Below are positions 1 through 40,219 of a stretch of DNA of 64,000 nucleotides, in pieces. The position numbers and the translations under genes are program-made. The DNA comes from Monarcha castaneiventris obscurior (taxonomy: Eukaryota > Chordata > Aves > Passeriformes > Monarchidae): the NCBI GenBank assembly GCA_026261815.1, contig JAMPIT010000174.1:10230001-10294000 (forward strand), written 5' to 3'. The notes under the pieces are model-generated. The model made no database searches and was not told where the DNA came from. It saw nothing but the letters and a program-made list of their open reading frames with translations. Positions within the stretch are counted from its first letter, which is position 1. Each line of letters starts with the position of its first letter.

Positions 1-354
1 CTGAGTAAATAGATCTATTTGCTCAATACTGATTCTGAAGAATGAGAACACGTGGTACAGATTTTGTTCAGCCTTCAAAAGTTTTAAGAGCAATGTAGAG
101 TTGTGCAGTTGGTAGAACATTTGTACAGCACAATATAGGCAAGTATCTACATGTATTTTTTATTAGTTTGATACCAAGGAAAGGAAATTTCAGCTTCCTG
201 TTTGGCAATTCATAATAAAGACAATGTAAGCTGAAAAAGTTCAATTTTGCTTTTGCTTTAAGCTCAGTGACTAAATTCTATAGCTAGAGCTGCAGGGTAA
301 GATGATGACTGTAAGTAATTTACATCTCCTTATTTCGCTCGAAGAAGCCAGATA

Positions 355-413
355 CTAGTACTACTACTACTACTACTATTACTTACTATTATTATTATTA
401 TTATTATTATCAT
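355..413. repeat. CTA/ATT trinucleotide microsatellite
   Basis: Seven or so CTA units run into about nine ATT units, with a short ACTT interruption between them. The change of repeat unit within one tract suggests point mutation followed by expansion. Likely length-polymorphic. Confidence 0.9.
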
Positions 414-1360
414 TGAAAAAAAGGTTTAAAGCCAGAATATTGATATTTAATGACTTGACCACACACAGAGAGCACATTGCAGTATTTTCTCTTTAAAAAA
501 AAGAAGTAAAAGAGAAAGTGAAAGCTGGCAAGACTTAAAAATGTGTAACTATCAATGGTACATGCTCAGGGCATGTTCAGCATGAATTTTTCACATGAAT
601 TTTCTACAGAGACATTTATTCTCATTATACAATGGCATGATAAAACAGTTCCTTCTGAAGAAATTTTACTGGAACTAAATCTTGTGATAGCACAGCTGTG
701 GTCTAGCCTGGGTGCCAGTATTTGCAAAGCTACGAGAACCTGAGAGAGATTTACTGACTGCCAGGACCCACCGAAGTGTTAAACTGCTGCAGATGCCTCT
801 CGCAGAGGAAAGGAGAAGGGGGTGTGTGTGTGTACTTCTTCCCCTACTTAAGGGAATAACACACTCACACACATACACAGCTCAGTCCAGTCTGCCTCTG
901 CTTCTTTGCATCCTTTTATCAATTCTCTCTCTCTAACATTAGACTTATGAAATTCTCAATCAGAAGTGCAGGAAGGAATTGCAGCCTTTTGTGGTTTTTT
1001 TGTTTAAGCTGCCTGCAAAGTGTCAAGTACCTGTAACCCTGACATAGGGGGCACTAAGCGTGTTGACAGCGACCCTACCTGCAAAGGAATGTAAGGCTCC
1101 TGAGCCTCTGAAAAACCGGTTTATGTCAATGATCCATTAGCACATGCCACACATTTAAAATTCCTAAATTGTCTTGAGTCCTCAAACATAGCCCCAAACT
1201 GAAATCAGAACCTGAGGGGAGATTTTATCCTGGGCATTGGCACAGAAAATACTGATAATGCCTGACGCCAGGTCCTTGTGTCCTAATAACCTTTCCTATT
1301 TGTAAAGTAGGTTCCTATCTACCTTTTTGTCACACCCCAGAAAAATACACAGAGGGAAGG

Positions 1361-1424
1361 ACTCATTCCCTTCGTACTCATTCCCTTTGACTCAATATTT
1401 TACCATTTGCTTTGACTCAGTATT
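1361..1424. repeat. Short direct repeats
   Basis: ACTCATTCCCTT occurs at 1361 and again at 1376. TTTGACTCAATATT at 1386 recurs as TTTGACTCAGTATT at 1411. This looks like a local tandem duplication that has since diverged. Confidence 0.6.
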
Positions 1425-4400
1425 GAACCATGATGGACAGATCCTCGCATAAAGGAATGTTCCATTGTTTTAAAGGAGACTTAATACAACATTAAAATAA
1501 ATATTCAAGTAGGGAATAGAAAGCTATTGATTAAATAAAATTGCTTAAATCAAGGGATTCTAATAGTCTGTACCTACATATCTCTATTTATATCTATATA
1601 TAAGCACTTCCAATACCAGATAGCTTATAGGCTATAGTTCTCCCATTGCTTCTAAAAAAAATCTTGCTACTGTTGCTCAGCCTCTTCCTTAATAAGTGAA
1701 AAGCAAATATTTGTCCCCAAATTCCACTTTTTATTTCTTTTTCAGTAGCACTGCTGACTCCACTATGAACACAAATTTGTATCTGACAAATCGAGTCCCT
1801 TACATGTGTTCACATAGAAAGCTTATGGTATACTTGAGTTTTGTTGAAAATTTTATTTGATTATTTATGCTAATGGTAAAGCAGTGAATTAAATTCCCTG
1901 GGTCATAGGAAAGGATGAAGCACTGTGCACTGCAGGACATTAATGCAAAGTAGCAGTGCCTGAGGTGTTTCCAAGTGTATTTCACAAGTGATAATATTTT
2001 ATGTTGTAAATCAGGCATAAGAAATCATCAAACAAGTGCAAGTGAATTTTTTTCAAGTTTAGGTCAATGTATGAAATTATAAGGCAATCCTCTAAAATTC
2101 ATAGAAATGAACAGCATGGTTTCCTTTGCCATTTACTTGTTCCTTCCAGAAATCCACTTGAAAACAGTTCTCCACTGCTATGATTTCCCACAGTCATGAA
2201 AAAAAACTACTATGTTTCCAGAATATCAATCCACCCCTAGAAATGAACAGGCAGATTTTTCCTCACCATTTTCCTAATTCTCCACTGGGAGCTGTTTGCA
2301 GCCTTACATCAGCTCAGCAGTCTGTGAGTCAAGTCGAGATGGACAAACAAAAGGGAATCTCCCCAAGCTGACAGCAAGAGGACAGGAGCGACTCAAAGTG
2401 TTTTTCCATTTCAAACCTGCTTAACAAATGCAGGTGTCCCAGCCTGACATGAAAGACAATGATACTGAGATCACGTTCCCTCTGAGAGGACTGAGAAACT
2501 GGGAACAGCAAGGGAGAAAAGTGCAGGCAAAAAAATAAAGGTATAGAATGTATTCAGAGTGGGAAATAAAAGAAGAAGGAAGGCATTCCAATAAATGGAA
2601 TGGAAGCAGAAGAGGCAAATAATAATCATCATAATTACAACAATAGTCCTTGAAATTCAAGGCATGATTCTGGACTGATATTAATCAGCTAAGTTTCATC
2701 AATACCAGTTAGACTGTGCCTGATTACATTAATTCCTGGTCTGCCTGACCTGGGCAATGGGAAAGGCAAAGCTTAATGAACAGGCATGAAAACTACAGAG
2801 GTTTTTGGCTGAATCAGAAAGCCGGAGTTTTAAAACTCATTCTCTGAATTTTGATTAGTTTTTGTTTCCAGTCCTAAGTGAACACTACAGCTGTCAGTAA
2901 TGTGAGCCTCAAAGAGAGCCATGACCCACCTACCCCTGAGCCACATCACATACACAAATAAAACCCCCGAATTTTCCACATCATAAAAAAATGACTGCAA
3001 TAGGCACCAGCTTCTACTCTGACATGAGTTTCAAGAGGCTTCCCTCAGTAATCTCCACACCTGATGTGCCTAACACTGCTGGAGACCCTCTAAAAACTTT
3101 TTGTCCATGTTTTACCTGTCAGCCTAATGGCAGCTAATTATTTCTGGTCTCTTATCTGAGTTGAACCTGATGTACAAATAGCCTTACAAAGAAAAAAAGA
3201 AAGCAAAAAAGTTTATAAAATGTTTGAAATCTGTCTGTTTGAGAAAACGTTGAGGCTCAGCAGAGCACCTGAGACGGTGGCAGGTTAGCAGTCAGGGCTG
3301 ACAGCCACGTTCCCATGCTCTGTGTCTGCTGTAACTCAGAGCTCCCACCATGGCCACTAACCTCTCTGTGCTTAGTTCATTCATCTGTCAAATGGGGGTA
3401 ATTTTTTTCCAGCTCATAATATCTCTGTGAAACTTCATAAAATTCAAACTGCATCAAAGAACAAAAAGACAGATACAAGTGCTCACACTCGAGGGCAGAG
3501 TTTTTGTATAGCCCCAGCTCAGTCAATCTTTTGGGACACAATGTGAGCTTGTGTGAATAAAAACTGAACAGGGGAAATGAAGCAGGTGGAGGTACGCCCT
3601 CTTAACGTACATATAATCTTAAAAGTCTGTGAAAAAGCTTTGGATGAATAGGTCAACGAAAGGTTATGAATGACTCAGGCACTATGACCAAGAGGAAGAA
3701 GGAAATTCTGTCTGATGCCTGTTGTGCCACTGTTGTGCAACATCATCTTCCCAAGCTCACAGTCACGAAGCTGCAGCCAGGAAAACTACGGGAGACAAGC
3801 TTGCTCTTTTGACCAGACTGTCTCTCTGTTAGAATCTGTAGATCATTTGGCTATTGCATTACTGGAGGCTACTGTTGTCAGCCAGGGTTAGTTTTCCAGA
3901 AAGACAGCCATCATACAACACCGTGAAAATGAGTATTACAAACTTATGCTCTGGAGGCACTTAATGCATCTAGACTTTGAAAACAAATATTTCATCAGAG
4001 AAGCAAAGATAATAAGAAACATCGATCAACCTCATGCCACATCAGATGCATGTGGCTGACATTAATCATCTCAATAAGCCACATGAAATCTAAAGTGCCT
4101 TTTTACGACACTAACTTAGATCTCTTTCCAGAAAAACACATCATATCTTGATAGCAAGGACCTGAAAAATCCATTGGTGCCCATAGCTGTTTAATGTACC
4201 CAAGTTTGACCCAGACATTTAAATATTTTCATAACACCAAGAGCAATAAAAACCCCCAGGAATAATCTTTTGGTTGTGCAATCTGTGTGTACTTTGACCG
4301 AAGGCTCTGGTACTGCAAGCAGTAGGTGGCATGCTTAATAAATGAATATTAATCTCACGAATATGTTCTCGTGGTGTTTTACTGCTGTCTTAAATCTCAG

Positions 4401-6753
4401 ATGGAAAACAATCTACTAAAGGATGAACACAAAGTGTTGAAAGCTCAGATTCTTTAGATATAACTGAAATGAGTAAAGAAATTACAGTACAGCTCCAGGG
4501 TGAATCAAAAAAACTCAGGACTGAGTCCTGGCCCATCACAGAAATGGAATAATTGAAACAAAACTCTAATCCCAAATTCTTGAACTGAATATGTTATTAC
4601 TCATAGGGAAAAAAATACCATCAGCATTACCCTAGTCAAACATGCAAATGAGTGATTACATTCCTCCTGAGTAAATTATCTCTCGTTTTTCTGTTTGGGA
4701 AGACAAGGTAGGTAGACAGCACCCTTCTCTTGTAGCACTGCTCTCTACCAGTCCAGACTTGCTCCTTACTCTAAGTCAGCTCATGTCAGACAGGGGTGAA
4801 GAGATCCCTTTGGGCAGACCTAACCAAACTAGCAAGTTTTCTTAAGTGCTTTGGGAGACTTCATGTCGAAAAGCATAGGAAAAATAGGAGATGGTAAACA
4901 TTTGAAAAGCATGGAATGCCACAAGAACAATGTCTGTCCCTTGGGATTTATTTTGTTTGCTATGTAGGTAAGAAAGGGAGGAAAGCAGTACATTAACTCT
5001 GGGTATGGACCAGCCCCTGTGAGCTCGGCACTTCTGTCTGGGGGTGCAAAGGAAACACTACATTTAGTTCACACTAAGGTGAAAAAATTAGAGAGCTGCC
5101 TATACCCTCCTGTGCCATGGCTACATGATGAACACCACTTAGGGTTGTCAGAGCTCTGTACTTCTGTTATTCTTCACTTGCATTCAGGAACTGATTTATT
5201 ACTACAGCTATAGAGGAGGAAGAGAGGAAAAGCTAAATATTTTGTGTGCTTTGCATCTGGCAAGACATAAAACACTTCGATTTCAAGCATGAGACAGGTC
5301 ACTGACAGTGACAGACATGGCTGGCAACATCTCAGTTCAGCAGCAGTAACTCATCATTTGAGCTGAGTGTAATTGTCACCAGGTGTCAAGTCCCATTGTC
5401 TCCGGCTGTGGGGCTCCAGGCTCCCAAGGAAATTATCACATGAAATTCTCCTATACAATGTGGTTTTTGCATTTGCTGGGACAAACTGACACCAAAGCAA
5501 ATCCCCTCTGCATTCCTTTTGACACTTAATATCTCTATCAAATCCTCCTGAGTCTCACAGAAAGCAGAGAATAAAGAAAACAAGTTTCTCCTCTCAGTGG
5601 CTGAAACTTGATCACTTTTATTTGAAAGGGCTGAGAAATGCAGTAACTTAGATTGCACCGATTTCTTTTGAGGAAGACCTTGGAAGCAATTAATGTCCTG
5701 TGCCCTGCTCAGGAAGAATAATGCCTGCCCTCCATCTCACTGGAAAGCAGAAAATGATCCTCATCTCCAGTGTAATGAAGAAGATAAAGCAATTAATATA
5801 AAGTATCAAGAGCTGCACTTTTTGTATCTGATCCATAATGGGTCCTGTCCTGATACACAGAAGAGGATTAACATAACATAAGAACAACCTGACGTATATT
5901 TATTTTTAGCAGCTCACGTGTGTGTATGAGGCCACATTGATCACCTAAAAAGAGTCAGATGGTCATCAAAGGATAAAATGAAATTACCTATATTTAGCTC
6001 TTGCAGAATTATTAAAATGCTTACTAGCAAACTGTGATTTCAAGCACATTTCAGTTTTTCAATACTTTTCCAGCTTTAACTACCACTGCTATATTAACAA
6101 TCCTATATGGTTTGGGAACTTATGTCTCGATCTTTTCCACTAAGCTTTAGTAGAATTTTCCTCCAAACAATATTAGATGCATATAGAGCATTTTAAAACA
6201 GTGACACCACTATATATTGAAAAAAAAAATCAAAATGTTCATTTGAAAGATCCGTACTAGCCTACCAATCTATTACTTTGACTAAACATAGTGATTCGTC
6301 AAGGAAGAAAACTAACAGGAATGTAGAACTTCTCTTTTACCAAGTTTTCTTGTGAAGTTGTATAGCAAGAGTAGGGACAGTACCTATTGACACTTCTGAT
6401 ATTTCTGTAATAGAGACTTTATCTATGCAGGAAAGGAGAAAAATGATCCTAACAGGTCACAAAGTCAAGAATTTTATCTGCATTAATTAAACTGAACAAA
6501 AAAGTGGTTTTATGTACCCACCTTTCAGAAAGCCCTGCCTTAATTAGGTTAATTAAGTAGTTTCCAATAGCTCTGCAAATAGGAAATATTAGAAAATACC
6601 TTAAAACTCATTTATCAACTTCCAACCAAGGAAACAAAAATATTCAGATCAAAACTGACAAAATTCCTTATATATAATTAATTACCCTGACTATCATATA
6701 CTAAGCATTCACTCTACAGCAAATGGAGACTTGGTAAAGGTTTGGTGGAAAAA

Positions 6754-7675
6754 CACAGAATCACAGAATCATTTAGGTTGGTTCCTTTTTTCCAGCTTAG
6801 GGGGCTGGGAACCTATAGAACTGGTCTTGTTACTAAAGACTGAGGCAAAGAAGGCATTAAGTACTTCAGCCTTTTCACTGTTTCCCTCCCGAACCCAGTA
6901 AAGGATGGAAATTCTCCTTAGCTCTCTTTTTTCTGCTAATATATTTATAGAAACATTTTTATTGTCTTTTACAACAGTAGCCAGCTTGAGTTCTTGCTGG
7001 GCTTTAGCCCTTCTCATTTTCTCCATCCAAAACCTCACATGAATGAAGTGGTTTTGTTTTCCTTTCACTTAGCTGCAGACACCTGTAGCCTGTAGAAGAC
7101 ATCTGGTGAAGTCCCATGCTCAAAGCAAGTCCTATCAGAGCAGGCTGCTCAGTGCTGCACCAGTTGGGTTTTGAATCTTTTGAGTCTCTGAAGATGGAGA
7201 ATTCATAACCTCTCTGGGTCCTTTTTCCACTGTATGATCACACTGATGGTGAAAACTTTTTCCTTTATCTATAATAGCAATGTCCCACATTGCAACTTGT
7301 GTGCAATCCCTCATCTTGGAACTGTGCACCTCGAGAAGAGTCCCCATCTGCTTTTTTCCCATTAGGTGGTTGTACCCACCCATTTGATAGCTGTCAACAG
7401 CACTAAGGTCTTCCCTTAGCTTTCTCTGAATAAACCCATTTTCTCAGTCTTTTCTCATACACCACATGCTACAGTCTTTCAACTGATCTGGCTGCATTAG
7501 GTCAATGTTTTCCTTGTACTGGGGAGCCCACAGCTGACACAGTACTCCTGACAGGGGCCAAATACAGGTAAAAAGTCCTTTCCATCAACCTATTTTCTGG
7601 ATACACTTCTGCACACACAGCACAGTGTACAGCTGACCTCCTTTGGCATACAGGTACCCTGCTGATTTTGATAGT
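6754..7675 (-). mobile_element. CR1-type LINE remnant, degenerate and out of order
   Basis: CR1 is the main non-LTR retrotransposon of birds. Three CR1 pieces lie in one orientation on the minus strand. (1) About 7675-7090 matches the end of ORF2: words such as EYCV and PREVMNSPS recall CR1 LEYCV and WNRLPREVVESPS, with frameshifts. (2) About 7045-6782 matches the linker between endonuclease and reverse transcriptase: RRAKAQQELKLA, KDNKN and SEKAEVLNAFFASVFSNKTS. (3) 6781-6754 is the CR1 3' terminus, ending in two ATTCTGTG-like 8-bp units. In an intact element the linker precedes the C-terminal part, so the order here is scrambled. The coding parts are broken and there is no complete reverse transcriptase domain. 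Confidence 0.85.
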
Positions 7676-8831
7676 TGGAGAGGTTTTTCTAAGAAGAGTG
7701 AAGAGAGTTATTTTTAATCCTTTCCCTACAAAAGCCTGACATTCTTGAGAGATTTTTTAGCACCCGCTTCCTAAATCTATTATAACAAGATGGTTATTCC
7801 CAGCCCCATGCGAGTTTGTTGGCAGACACAGTTATTCTACAAGCAGAAAACAATCAGGACCCCAATAATATGTGAACCATAAAAGAAATGCAAGCCATCT
7901 CTGTAATCGTTTTCTGATGTGCAGAGATATATTTGTTCTCCTAGAGTTCTTTTCCTTTGTTCTACTTGAAACCATCTGCTGTAAAAAAAGATTAGCCTTT
8001 GTGCCTGTCAAATTCTATTGCCCTGTTAAACCAGTGGGAGTTTCAGATGTGACTCCTAGGGTCTAGTCACAGTACCACTCTACTTGCCTGCTTCAATCTG
8101 AAGGGTGTGATTCATATCTGAATATTTCAAAAAATCAAAATTGATCAGTACAAGGATCACTTGACCTGTTCCCTGCAGACTTCAGACACATAACACCAGA
8201 TTCAAATTTGATGTAAGTAAAAAGAAAATATAGGTTATATTAGGCAGAAATTATTTTAGAATACTTGGATCAAGTTCTCTGTGTCCACTACTGCTAGGAC
8301 TCCAACCATTTGTTTCTTTTTCTCTTCTAAGTACTTCCATATTACTACTGTTTTCTCGAGGAGTTGTTGTTTCTGCCTTTGCAACATCTTGATCAGATCA
8401 TGCTTTTCTTCAGAAGTAGCTTACACATTAGATATTAAATAATGATGATGAGAGCATACAAAATTATAAATCTAGACTTTGGTATTTTTTTCTCATGCTA
8501 GAGACCATCAAATTCTCGTGTGGAATCATGTTGCAGACAAACCATATTCAAGGGAAGTATTATAATTTAGATCCAATAAAATACACACTGGTGTTGTTTG
8601 TTGTCTCAAAATTAAGACCAATACATTGTATCTCTTGCACATAATTGATGTCTGTAGTAAATAGAAAAATGCACAGAAAGTAAAAAGGACGTAATTCATG
8701 GATTTCTATTACATTTCTGTAGATTGCAAACATTAAAAAAATACTTCTGAAGGCTGTAAATCTCAATAATCAGAGTTGATTGCAGATTATATTGCAACAG
8801 AGGAAAATAAATGCTGCCAAATTTGTCTTAC

Positions 8832-34727
<25,896 letters not shown>

Positions 34728-35955
34728 CTGAAATAGTAAAGACAGTAGCATAGTAAAGCAGTTCACTCATGTTTCTAGCTTCTCAACTGCATTTCTTTCT
34801 AAATAAAAACATCTTTGGACACAAATGGGGTCAGAGACAAAAAACCCTCACTGGACACTAAAAAATAATACAATGGTTGATGTAAAACAAAATTTCTTTT
34901 CCCAGTTTGAATACAATTACTTTGTATATTAAGTAGATAGACGTAGCTCATAGAAATCAGGCAGTGCTGTTATTCATTCATCTAATTAATTCTGATTTTA
35001 ATTGATATTATTATTTACAGCTTTGGCTTTTAAGGAAGATAATTTATTAAATTAATCAATGTGTTCAATACATTTTGAAGTTTATGACTGCAGAAAATCC
35101 ACGAGATCAATGAAAACTACATAAGAACACTTTACTTCTTTTTCCTAACGGGGGCTTCACTAAGAATAGGTTTTTATCATTTTCAAGGTCAAATTTTATT
35201 TTGTTCTTTATCACCATGCGTGGCTTACTTAAAAGAAAAACAAAATTATCCAGGCAAGCCTAAATGTGTCTGTTCATTCAGTTGTTTGTTTATGGGTTTG
35301 GACCAAACTAACAGAACTGTAGAAGGAGCTCTATTTTTCCACATAAAACTTTCTTCAACAAAGTGAATTGAAAACATCCTTTGATCTCAGCAGCGCAAGA
35401 TCAGGCCTGTTACAGGAATAGCATATGCAACTGCAATATAAGTATTACTTGCTGCCCTCAAGAAAGCTCAGCCTTCCCATCTTTGCTTGGCCAATATATT
35501 TTGGCCCCCAGTCAGATTGTTTCACTTTTCTGTAATAACAGAAGGGATATTTCTCAAGAGCTGAGAGTGGAAAAATAAAACCTTAATAATCAATTTGTCT
35601 TTGTTAAAATATTTAACATACAACTATGCTTTCTTTCTTCATGAATGTTAGTACTGAATTGTGTTCCCTGTGTCTCTAAAGGGGTGGCAAATACACAGTA
35701 CTTATTAAAATGAAGCTCTGCTATAATGTTTATTCAAAAATGTAAGATCTGATCCCACAGCTCTCAGTTGCCAACTTTGTCTGGGACAATATGGCTTGTC
35801 ACGGCTGCTAAAGGTTTTTTAAAAGCTAAGTCTTTTGCTCATTCATTCCCTATGGAAAACAGTAAATGCCTTATACAAAATTAGCTATCTAAAGATATTG
35901 ATATTTTATAAAACAAAACTCTCAAAACAGGTATTTCTGTATATGTGCACTATTT

Positions 35956-35969
35956 AAAAAAAAAAAAAA
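35956..35969. repeat. A14 homopolymer
   Basis: Fourteen consecutive A in intron 1, about 65 bp from the T17 tract at 36033. Confidence 0.9.
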
Positions 35970-36032
35970 GTGCCAGAATAAGTGTGCCTAAAGTATGCAC
36001 TTTCTGCAAAACACATATTTACCTGAAAGCAA

Positions 36033-36049
36033 TTTTTTTTTTTTTTTTT
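36033..36049. repeat. T17 homopolymer
   Basis: Seventeen consecutive T. With the A14 at 35956 it forms a potential A:T inverted pair with a loop of about 63 nt. Confidence 0.9.
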
Positions 36050-39000
36050 AAATTACTTGAAGAGCCATATTTAAGAGCAGGCAAAAATTAAAGCCCTAGG
36101 ATTCATACCTGTCTAGTAGAGAACTAATGATTGAAAGAACACTTATTAGAATATAATTTGCATTGATAAATATGATACATAACTCCAATTAATTTTTATC
36201 ATTGTTAAATACTTTCATAGGAAGATGAAAAATATCCCCAGTTACAGAAAGATAATTGTGTTTTGATTAATTTAGATGTGTGGCAGCTTTCAGGGGCTGT
36301 TTCCTACATGAATGTATTTATGGCAATATTAAAAAAAAAAACCAAATAGTATTTATCTTGTCGCCTAACAACAGATAAACATACAGTCAAAATTTACAAT
36401 CCGTGCCTAAAAACTGAAACAGAACTTGTTAAATATATATGAAAATTGTTCACAGTACTTTCAGAAGTCTTTCTTTAGTGCTTGAAAAATCAGCTGTTTT
36501 ACTTCACTTTAAAAAAATCCTCCCTGTAAACTTTTAGCTGGATTGCCCAAGGCACCTGGGAGATTCACCAGCACAGTGCCATTAATGCTCAGGACCTTCG
36601 GCCACTCTGAAATTCTCACAACCAGCCCCGGACACTTGTGCTCATGCCTTTTCCTCGGGCATTATTAACTTTACCACAACAATTGGCAGCTGTAAGGTGA
36701 AACTGAACCTTCTCCTAACTGTACACTTGATATACTAGGAAAGCTCAAATAAACTGGGAGGGTTTCCCACACAGCATGGGGTAAATGTGAGCACACTGAT
36801 TGCACAATATAATGTCCCTCCTTATTGCCTCACTGACTGACAGTGGTTGACAATAAAAACACCATGGATGATGTAAAAGATAATCATGATCACGATGATT
36901 GCTTTTAAACAAGAGACAAAAACAGCAACAGATTTCCACAACTTTCATTTATCAAAATCCATTATTTTCTTGCAATTTGAACCTCTTTGAAATGGCATTA
37001 TTCTTTCTACGGCCCCTGAAGGGTGATCTGCCTCCATCAAGCTGCTGATGAGGAGAACACCTTATGTCAGGTTACTAGACTATGGAAACTCAACACCATT
37101 CACAACAGGAAGGAAAGCTGTGAAACAAATACTCTCATGCTGATTTATTAGTTTTATTTTTTTTAGTGCTTAAGCTTATGGCTTATTAGACTTTCTGGGC
37201 TGCTCAAGCAAGTAGGGAGGGAATTTATAACTAATGAAATTTTATTTTCAGTCAACAATATTTACCACGCAATCACTCAAGAAAATTTTACTTTTTAAAG
37301 ATTTACTATCTAGTTGTTGTCACTTGAAGAAAGCGGTGGCTGCATGGATGCCGTATGGTCTTTCACACTCCCTTTCATCTCCAAGAGTTTTTTGTCAAAA
37401 AATGAAGTAGACATTTACTGACATTCAGAGCAATTCTATTCCATGCTTTGAGAATTTAACTAAACATTTAAAGCAGTAAACCCTATATAGAGAATGATGC
37501 TGCAGACAGCTCTCTGAATATTAACAATTTTATTTGACAATAAAAACAATATACAAGTAAGTTTCATCCTTAATGATACAAAAACAATCTTTGCTTGCAG
37601 TTTTTCTTCATCAGTTGGTGAATGTTGCCTTTCCTTAGGGATAAAACCAATAAGGACTTGATCCCTAGTGTAAGAAATCTGATCTTAGAGGACAGGTTGC
37701 TTAAACGAAAAATCAAAAGCTTCTCGTTCCAGAATTATGCTTACTATTGAACTGCAAATTTTGGCGATCCAAACGACTGGCAATTTTCTCTGTACACAGT
37801 ACACATCTTACTGACAATTAGACAGTTTAACTTCTACTCTTTAATTATTCCTCTAATCCACCACAAAAAAAGTATTATTTTTAAAAAGTTGTGTTCTCAC
37901 AGAAGAAATAACAAAGTATTTGTGCAATATCTATTACTGACACCACAAAAGCCTTTGTAACAAACCTAAATATGCTGGCCAGAACAAAACAATTACAGAG
38001 AATATAGGGAATCCAGGAAGGTGTAGTTATCTCACACAGCCTGTTATACCCAAATTGTCCAGCCTGCATAAGGATAAATGAGCTAGATCTATCAGGTAGT
38101 CCTCTAAACGTCTCAGTTAATCACTCAACCTCAACCTTTCATCACTCCTTAATACAAGTTCAGTGGTAGCACAATGTTGAAAACAGCCTGACACTCCCAG
38201 ACTAAGGAATATAATAATCCCTAATATGTAGAGGTAAGACCCTAAGTGACTTCCTTGGCTGACATCTTATAAAGATGTTTGATGCATCTGTTACTGAAAT
38301 CTATGCAATTTTTATCGGGACCTTCCCAAAATATAACTTCCTTTTTGCACACTCACATAACCTCGTATTACTGAACGTTTAACATAATCAAGAATTATCT
38401 TTACGTTGCAGGGTTTAGTAAGCTACAGCCTTGATATGTAAGCATCCCTAGCCCAAGTTCAAAGCACTGAATTAATCCACTGATAAACTGAGGATGAACT
38501 AGGACACGTGAGAGACTGCATGTAGCCCTGCCTGCACTCTACCATCCCTGGATTTCCAGCCTAGCACAGCTTCTTTGAGCAAGCCTAAGGATGCTCTGTC
38601 AAGCTTTTAATTTAGGATCCCCTGTGGAAGAGTGCAAGAAAGAATATGCTTTCCTCCTCTTTCCTGCGGGCATAAGGATTCATTCTAAGAAGGTTCTTTA
38701 TTGGGAAGTTCAGAGCAAAAGCAGAGATTTGGTCTTTGCCTCAGAAACAAGTAGGGAGTAAAGCACAGCAATCCATTCACACACAGCACCACAGTGAAGG
38801 GCACAGACACAACCTTCCAAGATGGGCTACACCTCCCCAGGGAACCTCTGCTGCCCAAATTGGCATGGATTTTATGTAGCCTTAGTGCTGTGGATGTCAG
38901 CAGTACTGTGTTTTACTTTACGTTCTCATGGGGTGTGGGGTACACAAATCACACGCCTCGTGTACATCTAGCTGTAAGCTCGATGTCAGCCTCTGGTTAT

Positions 39001-39124
39001 GGAGGCTGTAAGACTCTCTTAAGCCTCATTAAGCCTTGAGTTTGTGCCAACAAATATGCCAGCCCATGCCAAATGTGAAACTGCAAAGTAAAATCTCCCC
39101 TTCCAGGAACTGGAATGAAAGCAA

Positions 39125-39153
39125 TTTTCTTTTTCTTTTTCTTTTTTTTTCCC
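39125..39153. repeat. Pyrimidine tract (TTTTTC)n
   Basis: A T-rich tract broken by regularly spaced C, about every sixth base, followed by CCCTAG. Confidence 0.8.
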
Positions 39154-39339
39154 TAGAAATAAATACTTAAGTAGAACAATAACATCAAATGGAAACGGTC
39201 CCCTTTTGCCCACAGGTCATGGTTAAACAGGTGAAAAAGTAATTTGGACATACAGACACTATGCATAATGTTGCTAGCATTGAATGGAAAGGTTATATAT
39301 TTTAAGAATGTGAGTGAAATCTGAGGTATTTGCAAAGTT

Positions 39340-39410
39340 ACAAAAAATAATTACAAACAAAACAACAACAACAACAAAAAAAACCCCCAACCCAAACTAA
39401 ACAAGCCCCA
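39340..39410. repeat. A-rich / (CAA)n low-complexity stretch
   Basis: A-rich sequence with about five CAA units at 39363-39376, an A8 run and a C-run. It resembles low-complexity DNA more than a retroposon tail, since no element body adjoins it. Confidence 0.7.
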
Positions 39411-40219
39411 GACAGAAGAAAAGATCTGTTTTATTTTAATTTAAATATTTTCCTTTCTATTTTGTATTTACAAACCTCTCTGTTTCGTAACTTTTTAGTA
39501 GAAATTACTGGAAAAGATTTAGTTGAATGGTAACAGATTTCATAAGAATCTAACAATTTTAATTATTGTTTCCTTGGCTTTATTTTTAATTTTTTAGTGC
39601 AAAGACATGGAGGAAATAAATGCATAATTTTTACAGTTTACATAGTGCTTGTGGAAATAGTCTGCTATAATACTGTGAGTCTGAGGATACAATTGACTAC
39701 TTTCTCAGTATGCATGGAAAAAGAACAAGTAAAGCCTGAATATTTCTTTTTAAAACTTCAGAATGAGTCACCTTTGCACTGTCAATATTCCTTTTCTTTG
39801 AAGATATATGTATTGATTCCTTCTGCTTAAGGGGTTGAGATAAGGGAGCTACTAAAGCATTTTGCCCCTGCTCTTGCAGTGTTCAAACTAAAACCCATCC
39901 CTCAGCCATTCTCAGGCGAATCCCATTGTGAATGGGGGCACAGTCATCTGACCAAAGAGCCATAAGTAGCCAGATGTGCTTCTGGTCAGTCCCTTGAGTG
40001 CCTTAACCACACAGGGCCCAAAAAGCTCAGGTGGACCTTTGACCTTTTCTTTATCTCTTTATCTCTTCTTCATGCATGAGAGTCTTTCTTTAATGCTGTT
40101 ACAATGAAATCTGGCTTTTTATATAGGAGGTAATAGCTTCATAAGAACTAGAAATCACAGATGTGCACACTTGCTTGCTTCTGAATCCATCCGAAAGGGG
40201 TTTAATTGCATTTTTATTT

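Larger units (their letters stand above)
1..8831 (-). other. SEMA3C: SEMA3C intron 11 (partial), no further exon recognised
   Basis: This stretch lies 3' of exon 11 on the transcript. The next exon should begin by completing Asp and reading RGTVQKV-like sequence. I looked for it on the minus strand and found no match, so it is probably left of position 1. Contents: a trinucleotide microsatellite at 355-413, direct repeats around 1361-1424, and a degenerate CR1 remnant at about 6754-7675. The rest is AT-rich sequence without recognisable features. Confidence 0.8.

Noticed and set aside
5386..5658. Minus-strand ORF checked as the next SEMA3C exon
   Set aside because: It has no RGTVQKV-like or EELEVFK-like sequence and no resemblance to the end of the sema domain or the PSI domain.
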